A stretch of DNA of 64,000 nt from NCBI RefSeq assembly GCF_003858635.1, contig NZ_RQJO01000010.1, forward strand, positions 732,828-796,827, in the 5' to 3' direction. Made by a program: the position numbers and the translations under genes. How positions within the stretch are numbered: position 1 is the stretch's first letter; every line of letters starts with the position of its first letter. Under the pieces are notes generated by a model. It worked only from the letters and a program-made list of their open reading frames with translations. It ran no database searches and had not been told where the DNA came from. Below are positions 1-9,145 of the stretch, one piece after another. The stretch is from Larkinella rosea (lineage in GTDB: Bacteria; Bacteroidota; Bacteroidia; Cytophagales; Spirosomataceae).

Positions 1-226
1 CCATCGGCACGACGCCGAACTTTTTGGGTATATCGTGGAAGGAAAAGTAGAAATCGGGCTCGACAAAGGTGTCCCGAAAACCTATACCGCCGGGCAAATG
101 TTTTACGAGAAACGAAACGTAATGCACTCATTGACCCGCAATCCGGACCCAACAACGCCCGCCAGCGTGTTGATCATTTTTATCATTAAAAATGGTCGGC
201 CAGGTTATACAAAGGAATATAAATAG
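1..226 (+). CDS. cupin-domain protein, C-terminal part (5' end outside window)
   Basis: The frame is open from the first bases (codons start at position 2, HRHDAELFGYIVEG...), so the gene begins upstream of the window. The visible 74 residues contain a cupin half-barrel: a histidine-rich first motif (H-R-H-D-A-E), a glycine turn (VEGKVEIGL) and a second conserved motif (AGQMFY...VMHS). Small Bacteroidota cupins of this type are often secreted metal-binding or sugar-related proteins, but the missing N-terminus prevents any substrate call. A weak hairpin at 243-290 separates it from the convergent thioredoxin gene. Confidence 0.7.
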   Translation, partial: HRHDAELFGYIVEGKVEIGLDKGVPKTYTAGQMFYEKRNVMHSLTRNPDPTTPASVLIIFIIKNGRPGYTKEYK

Positions 227-242
227 CATACGCAAATAGATC

Positions 243-290
243 AAAAGTGCTCAGCTATTGAATAAAACAGCATCGCTACCGAGCACTTTT
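243..290. terminator. putative bidirectional hairpin between convergent genes
   Basis: AAAAGTGCTC (243-252) pairs perfectly with GAGCACTTTT (281-290) around a 28-nt loop. The arms supply A- and T-rich ends on either strand, and it lies between two convergent genes ending at 226 and 299. The loop is long, so it is only a plausible terminator. Confidence 0.35.
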
Positions 291-298
291 GCAGGTGT

Positions 299-1522
299 TC
301 AATTTTTAGTAATAATCATTTCAATCTGTTCCGACAACCGTTGAAATCCCGTCAATCCTTCGTCTTTAAAAACAATTTTTCCGGAAGGGTCAATAACAAT
401 AAAGGTTGGATAGGATGATACCGAAAATTGTATCGCATAGATACTGTTCGTTTGTGAATCAAATAACTGAGTCCAGTCAATTTCTCTTTTCTTCAGGAAG
501 TTTTCTACGATTCCAATATTTTTATCGTAACACACCCCAATCATCGTTATTTTTTGTTTATCGAGCGTTGTATGCAGTTTCTTCAAATCCGGCAGGATTT
601 TTAGGCAGGGCGCGCACCAAGTGCCCCAAAAATCCAGTAAAATGTACTTTCCCTTCAATTTTTGCGACAAAACCGGTGCGTTCGACATTACATCGCTTCC
701 CGAAAAATCAGCCGCCAGAAAGCCAACCTTGCTTCCGTAAACATCTGATTTCAAATTCATTGATTCCAGATAAATGGAATCTCCGGCTGGAGATATCTTT
801 TCAAACAGAAACTTACTATTCCCGACTAAAATAATATCTCCTTTTACGTACTTGTTATCGGCTTTATACGTGCTTTTTATTGTTTTGATGTCAATCCGAT
901 CCGGAACAACAAGCAGATACGAAGAGGTTTTTGAGAAATCAAAAATGTTTTTTGAAAACAAAACCAGCTTATACGAGGCTGTATCCACTTTTAGTTGAGT
1001 ATACCGGTACTGGTAAGGTCGCACCATAAAATGAATCTTATTTTCCAGCGGATCACCATGATCAATGTTTAGCTGAACGGGTTTAATGATTGAATAATCA
1101 AATTGGATTGGCAGCGTTTTTCCGGCTATTTTTAAATCGGTTGTAAATCGTTTGTAATTACCCTTCGTAGGACTTTTTAACGTATCCGGAAAATACACTA
1201 CCTGATCGTCCGACAGGTCCTGATTAAAATTCGCATCAATGATAATATAATCCACATTTGACGTAGTTCTTCCAATCAAAACGGCAATTTCTGTATTAAA
1301 ATCAGGGAGTTTTATACTCCGGGATAAGGAATAATATTTCGACTCAAGCTTTGGTAGTTTTACATTGATGTGGTTCTTGGCGGGATGGATATACGTAAAG
1401 GAATTCGCCGTAGAATCAAACACGCTGGTAAGCAGGTAGGCTTGTGATTGATGCTGTGAAAATGCGTCAAGTGAGCTGCCTATCAGAAATTGAATGCATG
1501 TAATCAACAGCCAGTTTTTCAT
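299..1522 (-). CDS. secreted TlpA/ResA-like thioredoxin-fold protein
   Basis: This 407-residue protein has an N-terminal signal peptide, a roughly 240-residue N-terminal region of unknown type, and a C-terminal AhpC/TSA-Redoxin domain from about residue 265. The redox motif W-C-A-P-C has its cysteines at about 303 and 306, and a cis-proline follows (SSYPTF). It is probably a periplasmic thiol-disulfide reductase like the TlpA/ResA family proteins that are abundant in Bacteroidota. Its electron donor and partner proteins cannot be told. It is divergent from the rhamnosidase gene, and a 22-bp perfect dyad at 1639-1660 lies between them. Confidence 0.85.
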   Translation of the reverse strand: MKNWLLITCIQFLIGSSLDAFSQHQSQAYLLTSVFDSTANSFTYIHPAKNHINVKLPKLESKYYSLSRSIKLPDFNTEIAVLIGRTTSNVDYIIIDANFNQDLSDDQVVYFPDTLKSPTKGNYKRFTTDLKIAGKTLPIQFDYSIIKPVQLNIDHGDPLENKIHFMVRPYQYRYTQLKVDTASYKLVLFSKNIFDFSKTSSYLLVVPDRIDIKTIKSTYKADNKYVKGDIILVGNSKFLFEKISPAGDSIYLESMNLKSDVYGSKVGFLAADFSGSDVMSNAPVLSQKLKGKYILLDFWGTWCAPCLKILPDLKKLHTTLDKQKITMIGVCYDKNIGIVENFLKKREIDWTQLFDSQTNSIYAIQFSVSSYPTFIVIDPSGKIVFKDEGLTGFQRLSEQIEMIITKN

Positions 1523-1638
1523 GAAAGTCGGAAGCTAGTTGGTACTATTTTGGCGGATTTACTCCTATTGACTGAAATTTATCAGCCGATCTTCGTCAAA
1601 ATCCGCCAGACAACCCAAAGTAACTAACAAATAAGTTT

Positions 1639-1660
1639 AATAACTAATTTATTAGTTATT
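1639..1660. promoter_or_regulatory. perfect inverted repeat, candidate operator
   Basis: AATAACTAAT and ATTAGTTATT form 10-bp perfect arms around a 2-bp spacer, in the divergent intergenic region between the thioredoxin gene (start 1522) and the rhamnosidase gene (start 1734). A further TAACTAA lies about 20 bp to the left (1621). The dyad suits a dimeric repressor or activator site, but no dedicated regulator gene is adjacent. Confidence 0.35.
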
Positions 1661-1733
1661 CTTTTCACTAAAAAGCTTACTTCTTTCTGATGATATTTGT
1701 TTTTTGCTACCAAATCGGCCCATCCTGACCTTT

Positions 1734-4544
1734 ATGAAGTTAGTTTGCCATTGCCTTTTCTATTTTTTGCTGCTCAGCTTGAATGCCTGGGCCGTCAAAA
1801 ACGCCCCTCCCACGCTAACCCGACTCCGGTGCGACTACCGTGATAATCCGCTGGGTATCGAGCGTCGTCAGCCCCGGTTAAGCTGGCAGCTGGTGTCGGA
1901 TATTCGGGGGCAAAAACAAACCGCCTACCGGATTCTGGTGTCCGATAATCCAAAGTTACTAGCGGCCAATCAGGGCGATTTCTGGGATTCGGGCAAACAG
2001 GTTTCCGACCAGTCCATTCAGGTGGTTTACGAGGGAAAACCGCTGCGGGCCAGTCGGCTGTATTTCTGGAAGGTGCAGACCTGGGACAAGGACGGCCAAC
2101 CCTCGGCCTGGAGTAAAACCGCATCCTGGCAAATGGGTTTGCTGACGCCAGCCGATTGGGGAAAGGCGCAGTGGATTGCCCTGGAAGACCTGCCCGCGTC
2201 GGAGCGAATTGTTCCGTTTGTTCACAATCCCGTGTCGAAAAAACCGCTCGGAGACCGGAAATCGGCGCAGAACGCACTGCCGCAATTCCGCAAAGAGTTT
2301 ACGCTAAAAAAACCGCTGAAACGGGCCACCGCCTTTATTTCTGGTTTAGGTCATTATGAATTGAGTCTCAACGGACAGCGGGTGAAAGATCACTTCATCG
2401 ATCCCGGCTGGACCAATTACGACCAATACGCCCTGTATGCTACCTACGATTTGACGCCCTCACTCGCTAAAGGCACCAATGTGGTAAGCGTACTGCTCGG
2501 CAACGGTTTTTACAACATTCCCGTGGAGCGATACCGGAAAATTGTGGGCTCGTTTGGTTATCCGAAACTGATTTGCAAGCTCCAGCTGGAATATATCGAC
2601 GGCACGCAGGAAGAAGTTGTTACCGATCAGTCCTGGAAAGTAACCAAAAGTCCGATCACGTATTCCAGCATTTACGGCGGAGAAGACTGGAATGCCACGC
2701 TGGAGCAGACCGGCTGGATGTCAGCCGGTTATGATGATTCGAACTGGCAAATCCCGCTCGTCGTTCAGGGGCCGCCCCGGTTGCATTCGCAAACCGCTCC
2801 GCCCGTAAAAATCATGGAAACGTTTGCGCCCGTGCGGATAACGGAGCCGAAAGCGGGTATTTTCGTTGTCGATCTGGGACAGAATATGTCTGGTATTCCG
2901 CAGATTTCGGTACGGGGAAAAACCGGCTCGGTCGTCAGAATTACACCCGGCGAATTGCTGGGCAACGATAGTCTGGTGACCCAGCAGGCCACCGGCGATC
3001 CGCATTTTTATCAATACACGCTAAAGGGAAGCGGTACCGAAACCTGGCAGCCGCGCTTTACGTACTACGGTTTTCGGTACCTGCAAATTGAAGGAGCGGT
3101 TCCCGATCAACGTTTGGTCAGTACGGTTTCAAACCCGCCAGGCGATTTACCGGTGCTGACCGCCGTGAAAGGGTTGCACATCCGGGGTTCGGCCGAAACC
3201 GTCGGGACGTTTTCGTGTTCGAACGAGCTCTTCAACCGCATCGACCGACTGATTGACTGGGCCATTAAAAGCAACATGGTCAGCACGTTAACGGACTGTC
3301 CGCACCGCGAAAAACTGGGCTGGCTGGAAGAAACCCACCTCATGAGCGGTTCGGCCCGCTACACCTACGATCTGGCAACGCTATTGCCAAAAATTATCCA
3401 AGATATGCAGTCGGCACAGCTGGCAAACGGCCTGATTCCGGACATTGCGCCGGAATACACTGCTTTTGTGAGCGGTTTTCGCGATTCGCCCGAATGGGGC
3501 AGCGCGGGGGCGATTCTTCCCTGGTATACGTACCAATGGTACGGCGATAAAAGCATTCTGCTGGACAGTTACGACATGATGAAAAAGTACGTAAACTACC
3601 TGGGGACCAAAGCCAGTGACCACATTCTGACCCACGGATTGGGCGATTGGTGCGATCTGGGGCCAAAACCGCCCGGCGAATCGCAGCTGACGCCGAAAGG
3701 CATTACAGCGACGGCTACGTATTACTATGACCTGACGATTCTGGAAAAAACCGCCCGTTTGCTCAGAAAAACCGCCGATGCCGATCACTATCGCCAACTG
3801 GCCGAAAGCGTCAAACAGGCGTTCAACAGAAAATATTACGATGCAGAGAAAGGCTACTATGGCTCTGGGAGTCAGACCTCTAACGCCATGCCGATTTACA
3901 TGAATCTGGTGACGCCCGAAAATAAAGCCGCTGTTACGGCGAGTTTGCTGAAGAGTCTCCAAGAAAACAACTATAGCCTGACGGCGGGCGGCATCGGGTT
4001 CCGGTATCTGCTGCTGGCGCTGACGAAAGTCGATGCGTCGGACGCCATTTATGCCATGAACAACCGCTCGGATGTGCCCGGCTACGGTTACCAACTGGCC
4101 CACGGCGCCACCGCACTGACCGAATCCTGGCCCGCGCTGCGGTTTGTATCCAACAATCATTTCATGCTCGGGCACCTCATGGAATGGCTCTACAGCGGTC
4201 TGGGTGGCATTCAGCAGGACGAAAACGTGCCGGGTTTCAAAGCCATCGTGATCAAACCGGAGGTGGTGGGCGACATCACGCACACCAACGTTCGGTACGT
4301 TTCGCCCTACGGCCCGATCCGGAGCGAATGGAAGAAAACCGGTTCGCAACTCGAGCTAACGGTGAGCATTCCGGCCAACACAACGGCAACGGTTTTTCTG
4401 CCGGCATCGACTGCCGACCGGATTTCCGAAAGCGGAAAATCGCTTGAAAACCGCAATGACATCAAGGTTCTTCGGACTGAAAATGGCAAATCCGGGCTGG
4501 GCATTGGCTCGGGGACATACGTATTTTCGGTGAAGGGACAATAA
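1734..4544 (+). CDS. alpha-L-rhamnosidase, GH78
   Basis: This secreted enzyme of about 936 residues should remove terminal alpha-L-rhamnose from plant polysaccharides or glycosides. The ATG at 1734 is preferred over an upstream in-frame TTG (1704) because a clean signal peptide starts there (MKLVCHCLFYFLLL). The order matches GH78: N-terminal beta domains, the Bac_rhamnosid N region (substrate-binding W-N near residue 235), an (alpha/alpha)6 catalytic domain with DCPHRE and EWGSAG, and a C-terminal ATALTESWP motif holding a catalytic glutamate. Length is normal. No SusC/D transporter is next to it; GH2 and GH36 enzymes lie 2-7 kb downstream on the other strand. Confidence 0.95.
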   Translation: MKLVCHCLFYFLLLSLNAWAVKNAPPTLTRLRCDYRDNPLGIERRQPRLSWQLVSDIRGQKQTAYRILVSDNPKLLAANQGDFWDSGKQVSDQSIQVVYEGKPLRASRLYFWKVQTWDKDGQPSAWSKTASWQMGLLTPADWGKAQWIALEDLPASERIVPFVHNPVSKKPLGDRKSAQNALPQFRKEFTLKKPLKRATAFISGLGHYELSLNGQRVKDHFIDPGWTNYDQYALYATYDLTPSLAKGTNVVSVLLGNGFYNIPVERYRKIVGSFGYPKLICKLQLEYIDGTQEEVVTDQSWKVTKSPITYSSIYGGEDWNATLEQTGWMSAGYDDSNWQIPLVVQGPPRLHSQTAPPVKIMETFAPVRITEPKAGIFVVDLGQNMSGIPQISVRGKTGSVVRITPGELLGNDSLVTQQATGDPHFYQYTLKGSGTETWQPRFTYYGFRYLQIEGAVPDQRLVSTVSNPPGDLPVLTAVKGLHIRGSAETVGTFSCSNELFNRIDRLIDWAIKSNMVSTLTDCPHREKLGWLEETHLMSGSARYTYDLATLLPKIIQDMQSAQLANGLIPDIAPEYTAFVSGFRDSPEWGSAGAILPWYTYQWYGDKSILLDSYDMMKKYVNYLGTKASDHILTHGLGDWCDLGPKPPGESQLTPKGITATATYYYDLTILEKTARLLRKTADADHYRQLAESVKQAFNRKYYDAEKGYYGSGSQTSNAMPIYMNLVTPENKAAVTASLLKSLQENNYSLTAGGIGFRYLLLALTKVDASDAIYAMNNRSDVPGYGYQLAHGATALTESWPALRFVSNNHFMLGHLMEWLYSGLGGIQQDENVPGFKAIVIKPEVVGDITHTNVRYVSPYGPIRSEWKKTGSQLELTVSIPANTTATVFLPASTADRISESGKSLENRNDIKVLRTENGKSGLGIGSGTYVFSVKGQ

Positions 4545-4643
4545 CCTGAAATTACCTAAAACCAACTAACTGCTAATCCCCTTTTCGATAACGCTGGAAA
4601 TATCTCCTACCCCGCTTGTAGAAAATCGTTTGTTATAGCTGTG

Positions 4644-5708
4644 TTATTTCTGATTAAAATAAGGCATTATGTATTTTATCAGTAAATCAAAAGGCAGTTT
4701 TGATTTTGAAGAATTGTAGCTGTTTCCCGTAAATGTTACCACCAGATCTAAATCTCGGATCACCATAATATACTGTCCACCATTTCCGGAAGCAAAAACA
4801 ACCGAGTGTTTGAATTTTTCGGTCTTTATTTCTTCAGAATACCAGGCATAACCATAATATGTAGGCTGTGGGAAAGCGGTTTTATTTTTAGAAATCCGCA
4901 CATTTGAAAAGTTTTCGATTTTTATAAGTCCCTTTGTCATTCTTTTTATCCATTTCGCGGCAACAACCCTTTTGTTATTAAAAACACCCTCATTTAAAAC
5001 TAATTGCCCAATTTTGTTCATATCTCTCGGAGAAATATAAAAAGAACCCGCCGTCATTTCGTGGCCAACCGGATCTTTAGTCCACCTGTATTTGGTAATG
5101 CCCAAAGGCTTGAATAGATAGTTATCTGCAAAATCTGAAACCGTCATGTGTGTAGCATGAGCAATGATACCCCCTAACAGCATTGAGTTAATTGATGTAT
5201 AATCCCACTGAGTACCTGGTTTATTTTTTATTGGTAGATCAAGGCAAAACTTTATCCAGTCTTGTGTATTTGCCATGTCGTCTTCACAATCTTTGCTTCC
5301 TTCCCATTCTTCGCAATCAAAACCAGACTTCATCTCCAGCAAGTGCTCAATGGTCATGCTGTCTTTTAAAGTATTCCAGTTTCCATATGGCTTATATTCC
5401 GGAAAAAAAGTATATACTTTTTCATGCACATTTTTAATAAATCCTTTGTCAATGGCAATACCAATCAAAATTGCCGTAACTGATTTAAAAGAAGAGCGGG
5501 AATCATGCAGACTATCTTTATTTAACTGATGAAAATAATTCTCGAAAATAAGTTTGCCACGTTGGGTTATCGTAATTCCTTCAAGGTTAGGATAAGTGCC
5601 ATTACTCCCTGCAATCGCAATACTATCCAGGAGATTTGCACGAATTTGTTGGGCACTTCCGGATGAGCAAAATAGCAGTAGTGGCATTAGAATCTTAAAT
5701 AAGTTCAT
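4644..5708 (-). CDS. beta-lactamase-like serine hydrolase (class C/PBP family)
   Basis: This 354-residue protein starts with a signal peptide (MNLFKILMPLLLFCSSGSAQ). It carries the SxxK nucleophile motif as S72-S-F-K75 and a Y-x-S/N-type motif (DYTSIN). The fold is the beta-lactamase/DD-peptidase family used by many periplasmic esterases and carboxypeptidases. The usual KTG triad is not obvious; the region around VFASGNGGQ may take that place. Substrate unknown. Base composition is more A+T-rich than in the neighbouring glycosidases. Confidence 0.85.
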   Translation of the reverse strand: MNLFKILMPLLLFCSSGSAQQIRANLLDSIAIAGSNGTYPNLEGITITQRGKLIFENYFHQLNKDSLHDSRSSFKSVTAILIGIAIDKGFIKNVHEKVYTFFPEYKPYGNWNTLKDSMTIEHLLEMKSGFDCEEWEGSKDCEDDMANTQDWIKFCLDLPIKNKPGTQWDYTSINSMLLGGIIAHATHMTVSDFADNYLFKPLGITKYRWTKDPVGHEMTAGSFYISPRDMNKIGQLVLNEGVFNNKRVVAAKWIKRMTKGLIKIENFSNVRISKNKTAFPQPTYYGYAWYSEEIKTEKFKHSVVFASGNGGQYIMVIRDLDLVVTFTGNSYNSSKSKLPFDLLIKYIMPYFNQK

Positions 5709-5866
5709 TAATTAGTTGCGTTTGGGGAAAGAATACGGATCCTGGTGCTTTATAAATTACGCAGCGGTATTAACAAAAATAAAGCAATTCTAATGGTGGT
5801 ATATGCGGGTGTTGGGGTTCCATTTCACTGATCAATTTCCAACATAAATTTTCTCACTCATAAGGT

Positions 5867-5896
5867 AAAAAAGTGCCGGATTTTCGAATCCGGCAC
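5867..5896 (-). terminator. Rho-independent terminator of the lipocalin-like gene
   Basis: On the minus strand a perfect 10-bp stem (GTGCCGGATT with AATCCGGCAC) closes a TTCG tetraloop and is followed by six Ts. It sits 18 bp after the stop codon at 5914. Confidence 0.85.
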
Positions 5897-5913
5897 CAAT
5901 AATGACTTCCGGC

Positions 5914-6462
5914 TTACAGCGCTTTGCCCTTTGCCAGAATCTGAAGCGTTTTATACTCCGGTTCCTTCGTGAAATCAATCGTACCTCCTGCATCTTTATC
6001 CAGTGTATACAACAGGTATTCGCCAACAAACCCAACGACCATTTCATCGAGCGTAGGATTCGTTTTTGTAATATCCGCATTGGCACTGGCAAGGTCGATG
6101 GCTGTGCTGGTCAGACTATTGATGGTCATGTTAATGGTCGTATTATCTGCATCGGTTATCGAAAGCATTTTATCGCTGTTTGACAATTTCCATTTACCCG
6201 ATACGGTTTTTCCCCCATCAAGATAGGATATGGTATTGTCTTTATTAAATGTAATGACATTATCATCGCCAAATAAAGCGCCACTTTTGGTGGGAATTGA
6301 ATACGTTTTGGCGTTTGTTTTAACGCTGATGTCAGTGAATGACCATTTACGAACCAGTAAACTTGCGGTGTCGGGCGCTACGGATTCTTCTTCGGATTTG
6401 GAACAGCCAAACAACGTCAGCGTAAACAGGCAGGTAACGAATAGATAAATTTTAATTTTCAT
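5914..6462 (-). CDS. lipocalin-like lipoprotein
   Basis: This 182-residue protein has a lipobox (LTLFGCSKSEEES), so it should be anchored in a membrane through Cys20. The first part of the mature region (about residues 35-125) looks like the lipocalin-like fold common in Bacteroidota: a W-x-F-x-x-I start, then alternating strands including T-I-S-Y-L-D-G-G-K-T-V-S-G-K-W. The last 50 residues differ from the usual form. Function unknown; ligand binding is inferred from the fold only. It ends in a strong terminator and is probably a single-gene transcript. Confidence 0.7.
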   Translation of the reverse strand: MKIKIYLFVTCLFTLTLFGCSKSEEESVAPDTASLLVRKWSFTDISVKTNAKTYSIPTKSGALFGDDNVITFNKDNTISYLDGGKTVSGKWKLSNSDKMLSITDADNTTINMTINSLTSTAIDLASANADITKTNPTLDEMVVGFVGEYLLYTLDKDAGGTIDFTKEPEYKTLQILAKGKAL

Positions 6463-6613
6463 TTTGAATAGAATAAAGAAGTTATAAAAATGATTAAAAA
6501 TGCCTTAAATGTACAATCAATAATTAATATTATATAGTGTACAACTAAATGAATTCAGAAGTAGCAATTCCGGTCACAATTAATTAATCCGGGAAGTATT
6601 GATTTACTGCCAT

Positions 6614-9040
6614 TTACCGCACAGAAACCGTAATCTCCCCCGCCAGCAAACCCGGCGCCGTGGCCTTCAACGTCAGGATTCCCGGTTTGCCATTCGGGCG
6701 CAGAATCGCCAGACAACGGCCCCGGAACGTTGATTTTTGTGGTTTCTGAAAACTGCTCAGATCCGTCGGATTGGCGTTGCCGACCCCCGCCAGCTGGCCT
6801 TCCCCGCTGAACTGAAACGAAACCGGAACCGCTGCCGACGGAATCCGATTACCGTTTTCATCGACCACCTCCACGGCGACGTACGACAAATCGTTGCGAT
6901 CGGCGCGGACGACCGAACGGTCGGCTTTGAGCCGAAGACGATGCGGTTTTCCGGCGGTCTTCAGCTCAACCGAACCGACTGGTTTGCCGTTTTCAAAACC
7001 GGTTGCTTTCAAAACACCCGGCTGATAGGGAACCGTAAATGTGGCCGTAACAGACGTGTCCGGTATCGTTTGCTCACCGATCACTTTCCCGTTTAACTCC
7101 AGTTTTACCAACGGACTGCGCGAAAAAACCCGCACCTGCAGCGGTTGTCCTTCCGCGCCCGCCCAGGTCCAGCTCGGCTGTTCGTCCGGCCAGCCCCAAT
7201 TGGTGACGGTTTCTTTCATGCCGGCCGGAATCGGGCTGTGCACTGCCAGTTCGATTGGACTGTTCCGCCAGACCACATCCCGGTAATGCGACTGCGGTTT
7301 TTTGAAACCGATCAGGTCGAGATCCCCGCAATAGGCGTTGAACCACGGCCACGGAAAAACCGCAATCGTGCTGTCTTTGTCGGTTTTCGGCTGCAAAAGC
7401 GAATGCCCGATGGCGGTTTCGCCCATGTAATCCATCGCCGTCCAGACAAAATCACCGATGACATAGGGGTGTTTTTCCACCATCTGCCAGTTCTGGAAAG
7501 CTTCTTTGGCGAACGTTTCCGTTCCGACCATCACCCGATCCGGATGGCGCTGGTGGTCCGATTCGTAATTTTTCCACTCGTAATTGTAACCGCCAATGTC
7601 CAGCAGCGCGAAAGCCGGGTCGGAGTCGGTCCAGACCTTGCCGGGATGTTCCCAAAACACGCAAAGCGCTTCCGTTACGGGTCGGGTGGGGTCCAGCCGA
7701 CGGGCTTCCTCGGTCAACTTTTTCGTGATGGCCAGCCCCGACGGTTCGGCGCGTTCGTTGATTTCGTTGCCAATACTCCAGATCACCACCGACGGATGGT
7801 TGCGGTCGCGGTGAATCATGGCCTGCAAATCCCGCTGCCACCATTCATCGAAAAACCGGTGGTAATCCTGCGGTTTTTTGGGCCGCTGCCACATGTCGAA
7901 CGCTTCGTCGATGACGAGCAGCCCCAGCCGGTCGCAGGCATCCAGAAACGCCGTCGACGGTGGATTGTGGCTCGTCCGAACGGCATTGAATCCGTTGGCT
8001 TTCAGGAGTTCCACCTTGCGTTCCTCGGCCCGGTCGATGGCCACGGCACCCAGCGGCCCGTTGTCGTGGTGAACACAACCGCCTTTCATCAAAAACCGCT
8101 TCCCGTTCAGCAGAAAACCGGTTTGGGCACTGTAGGCAATCGACCGGATGCCGGTGGCCGTCGTCACGCTGTCGAGCCGTTTTTTACCGGCAAGAAGCAC
8201 GACTTTGGTTTGGTACAAGCGGGGCGTCGCGGGCGACCAGCGTTGCGGATTGGCAATCGTAATCAGTTGCTTTCCCTCAGTTTGTCCGTTGGCTCTTACG
8301 GTAATCGTTTGCTGATTTTTGCCGACGGTTTTCCCATTCGGCGCGATCAACGAAGTTTGTAAAGTGATTGGAACCGGTTTTCCGGACGGGTTTTCGACAG
8401 TGGTAACAACCTGTATCTGAGCGGCTTTCTCGGAAACCTGCGGTGTGGTAATCGAAATACCGAAAGGTGCAATGTGAACCGGTTCGGCAACGGTCAGCCA
8501 GACGTGCCGGTAAATACCCGAACCGGTGTACCAGCGGCTGTTTTTGCCGCTATTTTTTACCCGAACCGCCAGCACATTTTCCTGCCCCGGCGGCAGCAAA
8601 TGGGGTGTCAAATCGTAAAAAAAGGGCGTATACCCGTACGCATGGTAGCCCAGGTGATGCCCGTTCAGCCAAACGTCGGTTTCCATGTGAACGCCATCGA
8701 AATAAATGGATACGGTTTTCCCTTTTTCAGATGGACCGATTTTGAACGCCTTCCGGTACCAGCCCGTGCCGCCAACCGTATAACCGGTGGATGTGGCCCC
8801 GACGCTGGCCCGCGAAAACGGCCCGGCTACCTGGTCCGGGCTTTGGTTCGGCAGATCTTCGATGCTCCAGTCGTGGGGTAAATCGAGTTTTCGCCAGCTG
8901 GCGTCGTTGAAGTCGCGGCTTTCGGCGGTTACGGTGCTGTCTTTCAAAAACCGCCAGTCCGCGTCGAAAAGCCGGGTTCGTGATTGGGCGAAGGCGTGGA
9001 TTGTAGACAGAAAACTACAGGTTATTAGTAGAAATTTCAT
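6614..9040 (-). CDS. beta-galactosidase-type glycoside hydrolase, GH2
   Basis: This secreted 808-residue enzyme has a signal peptide, the GH2 sugar-binding domain (about 25-190), an immunoglobulin-like domain, a TIM barrel (about 300-600) and C-terminal DUF4982/Big-type domains. The acid/base is E426 in WSIGNEINE, and the probable nucleophile is E508 in VGTETF. Length and domain order fit the large group of Bacteroidota GH2 exo-beta-galactosidases; beta-glucuronidase or beta-mannosidase activity cannot be excluded. It lies downstream of and codirectional with the GH36-like gene, separated by a 76-bp palindromic element, so the two may form an interrupted operon. Confidence 0.92.
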   Translation of the reverse strand: MKFLLITCSFLSTIHAFAQSRTRLFDADWRFLKDSTVTAESRDFNDASWRKLDLPHDWSIEDLPNQSPDQVAGPFSRASVGATSTGYTVGGTGWYRKAFKIGPSEKGKTVSIYFDGVHMETDVWLNGHHLGYHAYGYTPFFYDLTPHLLPPGQENVLAVRVKNSGKNSRWYTGSGIYRHVWLTVAEPVHIAPFGISITTPQVSEKAAQIQVVTTVENPSGKPVPITLQTSLIAPNGKTVGKNQQTITVRANGQTEGKQLITIANPQRWSPATPRLYQTKVVLLAGKKRLDSVTTATGIRSIAYSAQTGFLLNGKRFLMKGGCVHHDNGPLGAVAIDRAEERKVELLKANGFNAVRTSHNPPSTAFLDACDRLGLLVIDEAFDMWQRPKKPQDYHRFFDEWWQRDLQAMIHRDRNHPSVVIWSIGNEINERAEPSGLAITKKLTEEARRLDPTRPVTEALCVFWEHPGKVWTDSDPAFALLDIGGYNYEWKNYESDHQRHPDRVMVGTETFAKEAFQNWQMVEKHPYVIGDFVWTAMDYMGETAIGHSLLQPKTDKDSTIAVFPWPWFNAYCGDLDLIGFKKPQSHYRDVVWRNSPIELAVHSPIPAGMKETVTNWGWPDEQPSWTWAGAEGQPLQVRVFSRSPLVKLELNGKVIGEQTIPDTSVTATFTVPYQPGVLKATGFENGKPVGSVELKTAGKPHRLRLKADRSVVRADRNDLSYVAVEVVDENGNRIPSAAVPVSFQFSGEGQLAGVGNANPTDLSSFQKPQKSTFRGRCLAILRPNGKPGILTLKATAPGLLAGEITVSVR

Positions 9041-9057
9041 ATTTATGGTAAGAGTTA

Positions 9058-9133
9058 TTTCGCGGAGTTAAGCGGAGGTTAGCAGAGTTTAACAGAGAAA
9101 AAACTCTGCTAACCTCCGCTTAACTCCGCGAAA
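9058..9133. repeat. long perfect palindrome, copy 1 of a repeat family
   Basis: A 33-bp arm (9058-9090) is followed by a 10-nt loop and its exact reverse complement (9101-9133). The arm starts TTTCGCGGAGTTAAGCGGAG. It lies between two codirectional glycosidase genes. A related element with the same CGCGGAG-n(3)-CGGAG start is at 24363-24446. The transcript would form a very stable hairpin that could terminate or protect RNA. Confidence 0.85.
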
Positions 9134-9145
9134 CAATTTACTTTC

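Noticed and set aside
3381..4349. 322-codon open frame antisense to the GH78 gene
   Set aside because: It is a shadow of the rhamnosidase reading frame with unlikely composition and no motif.
7145..8362. 405-codon open frame antisense to the GH2 gene
   Set aside because: The opposite strand codes a GH2 enzyme with intact catalytic motifs. The antisense frame is low-complexity, Arg/Pro/Phe-rich and has no domain.
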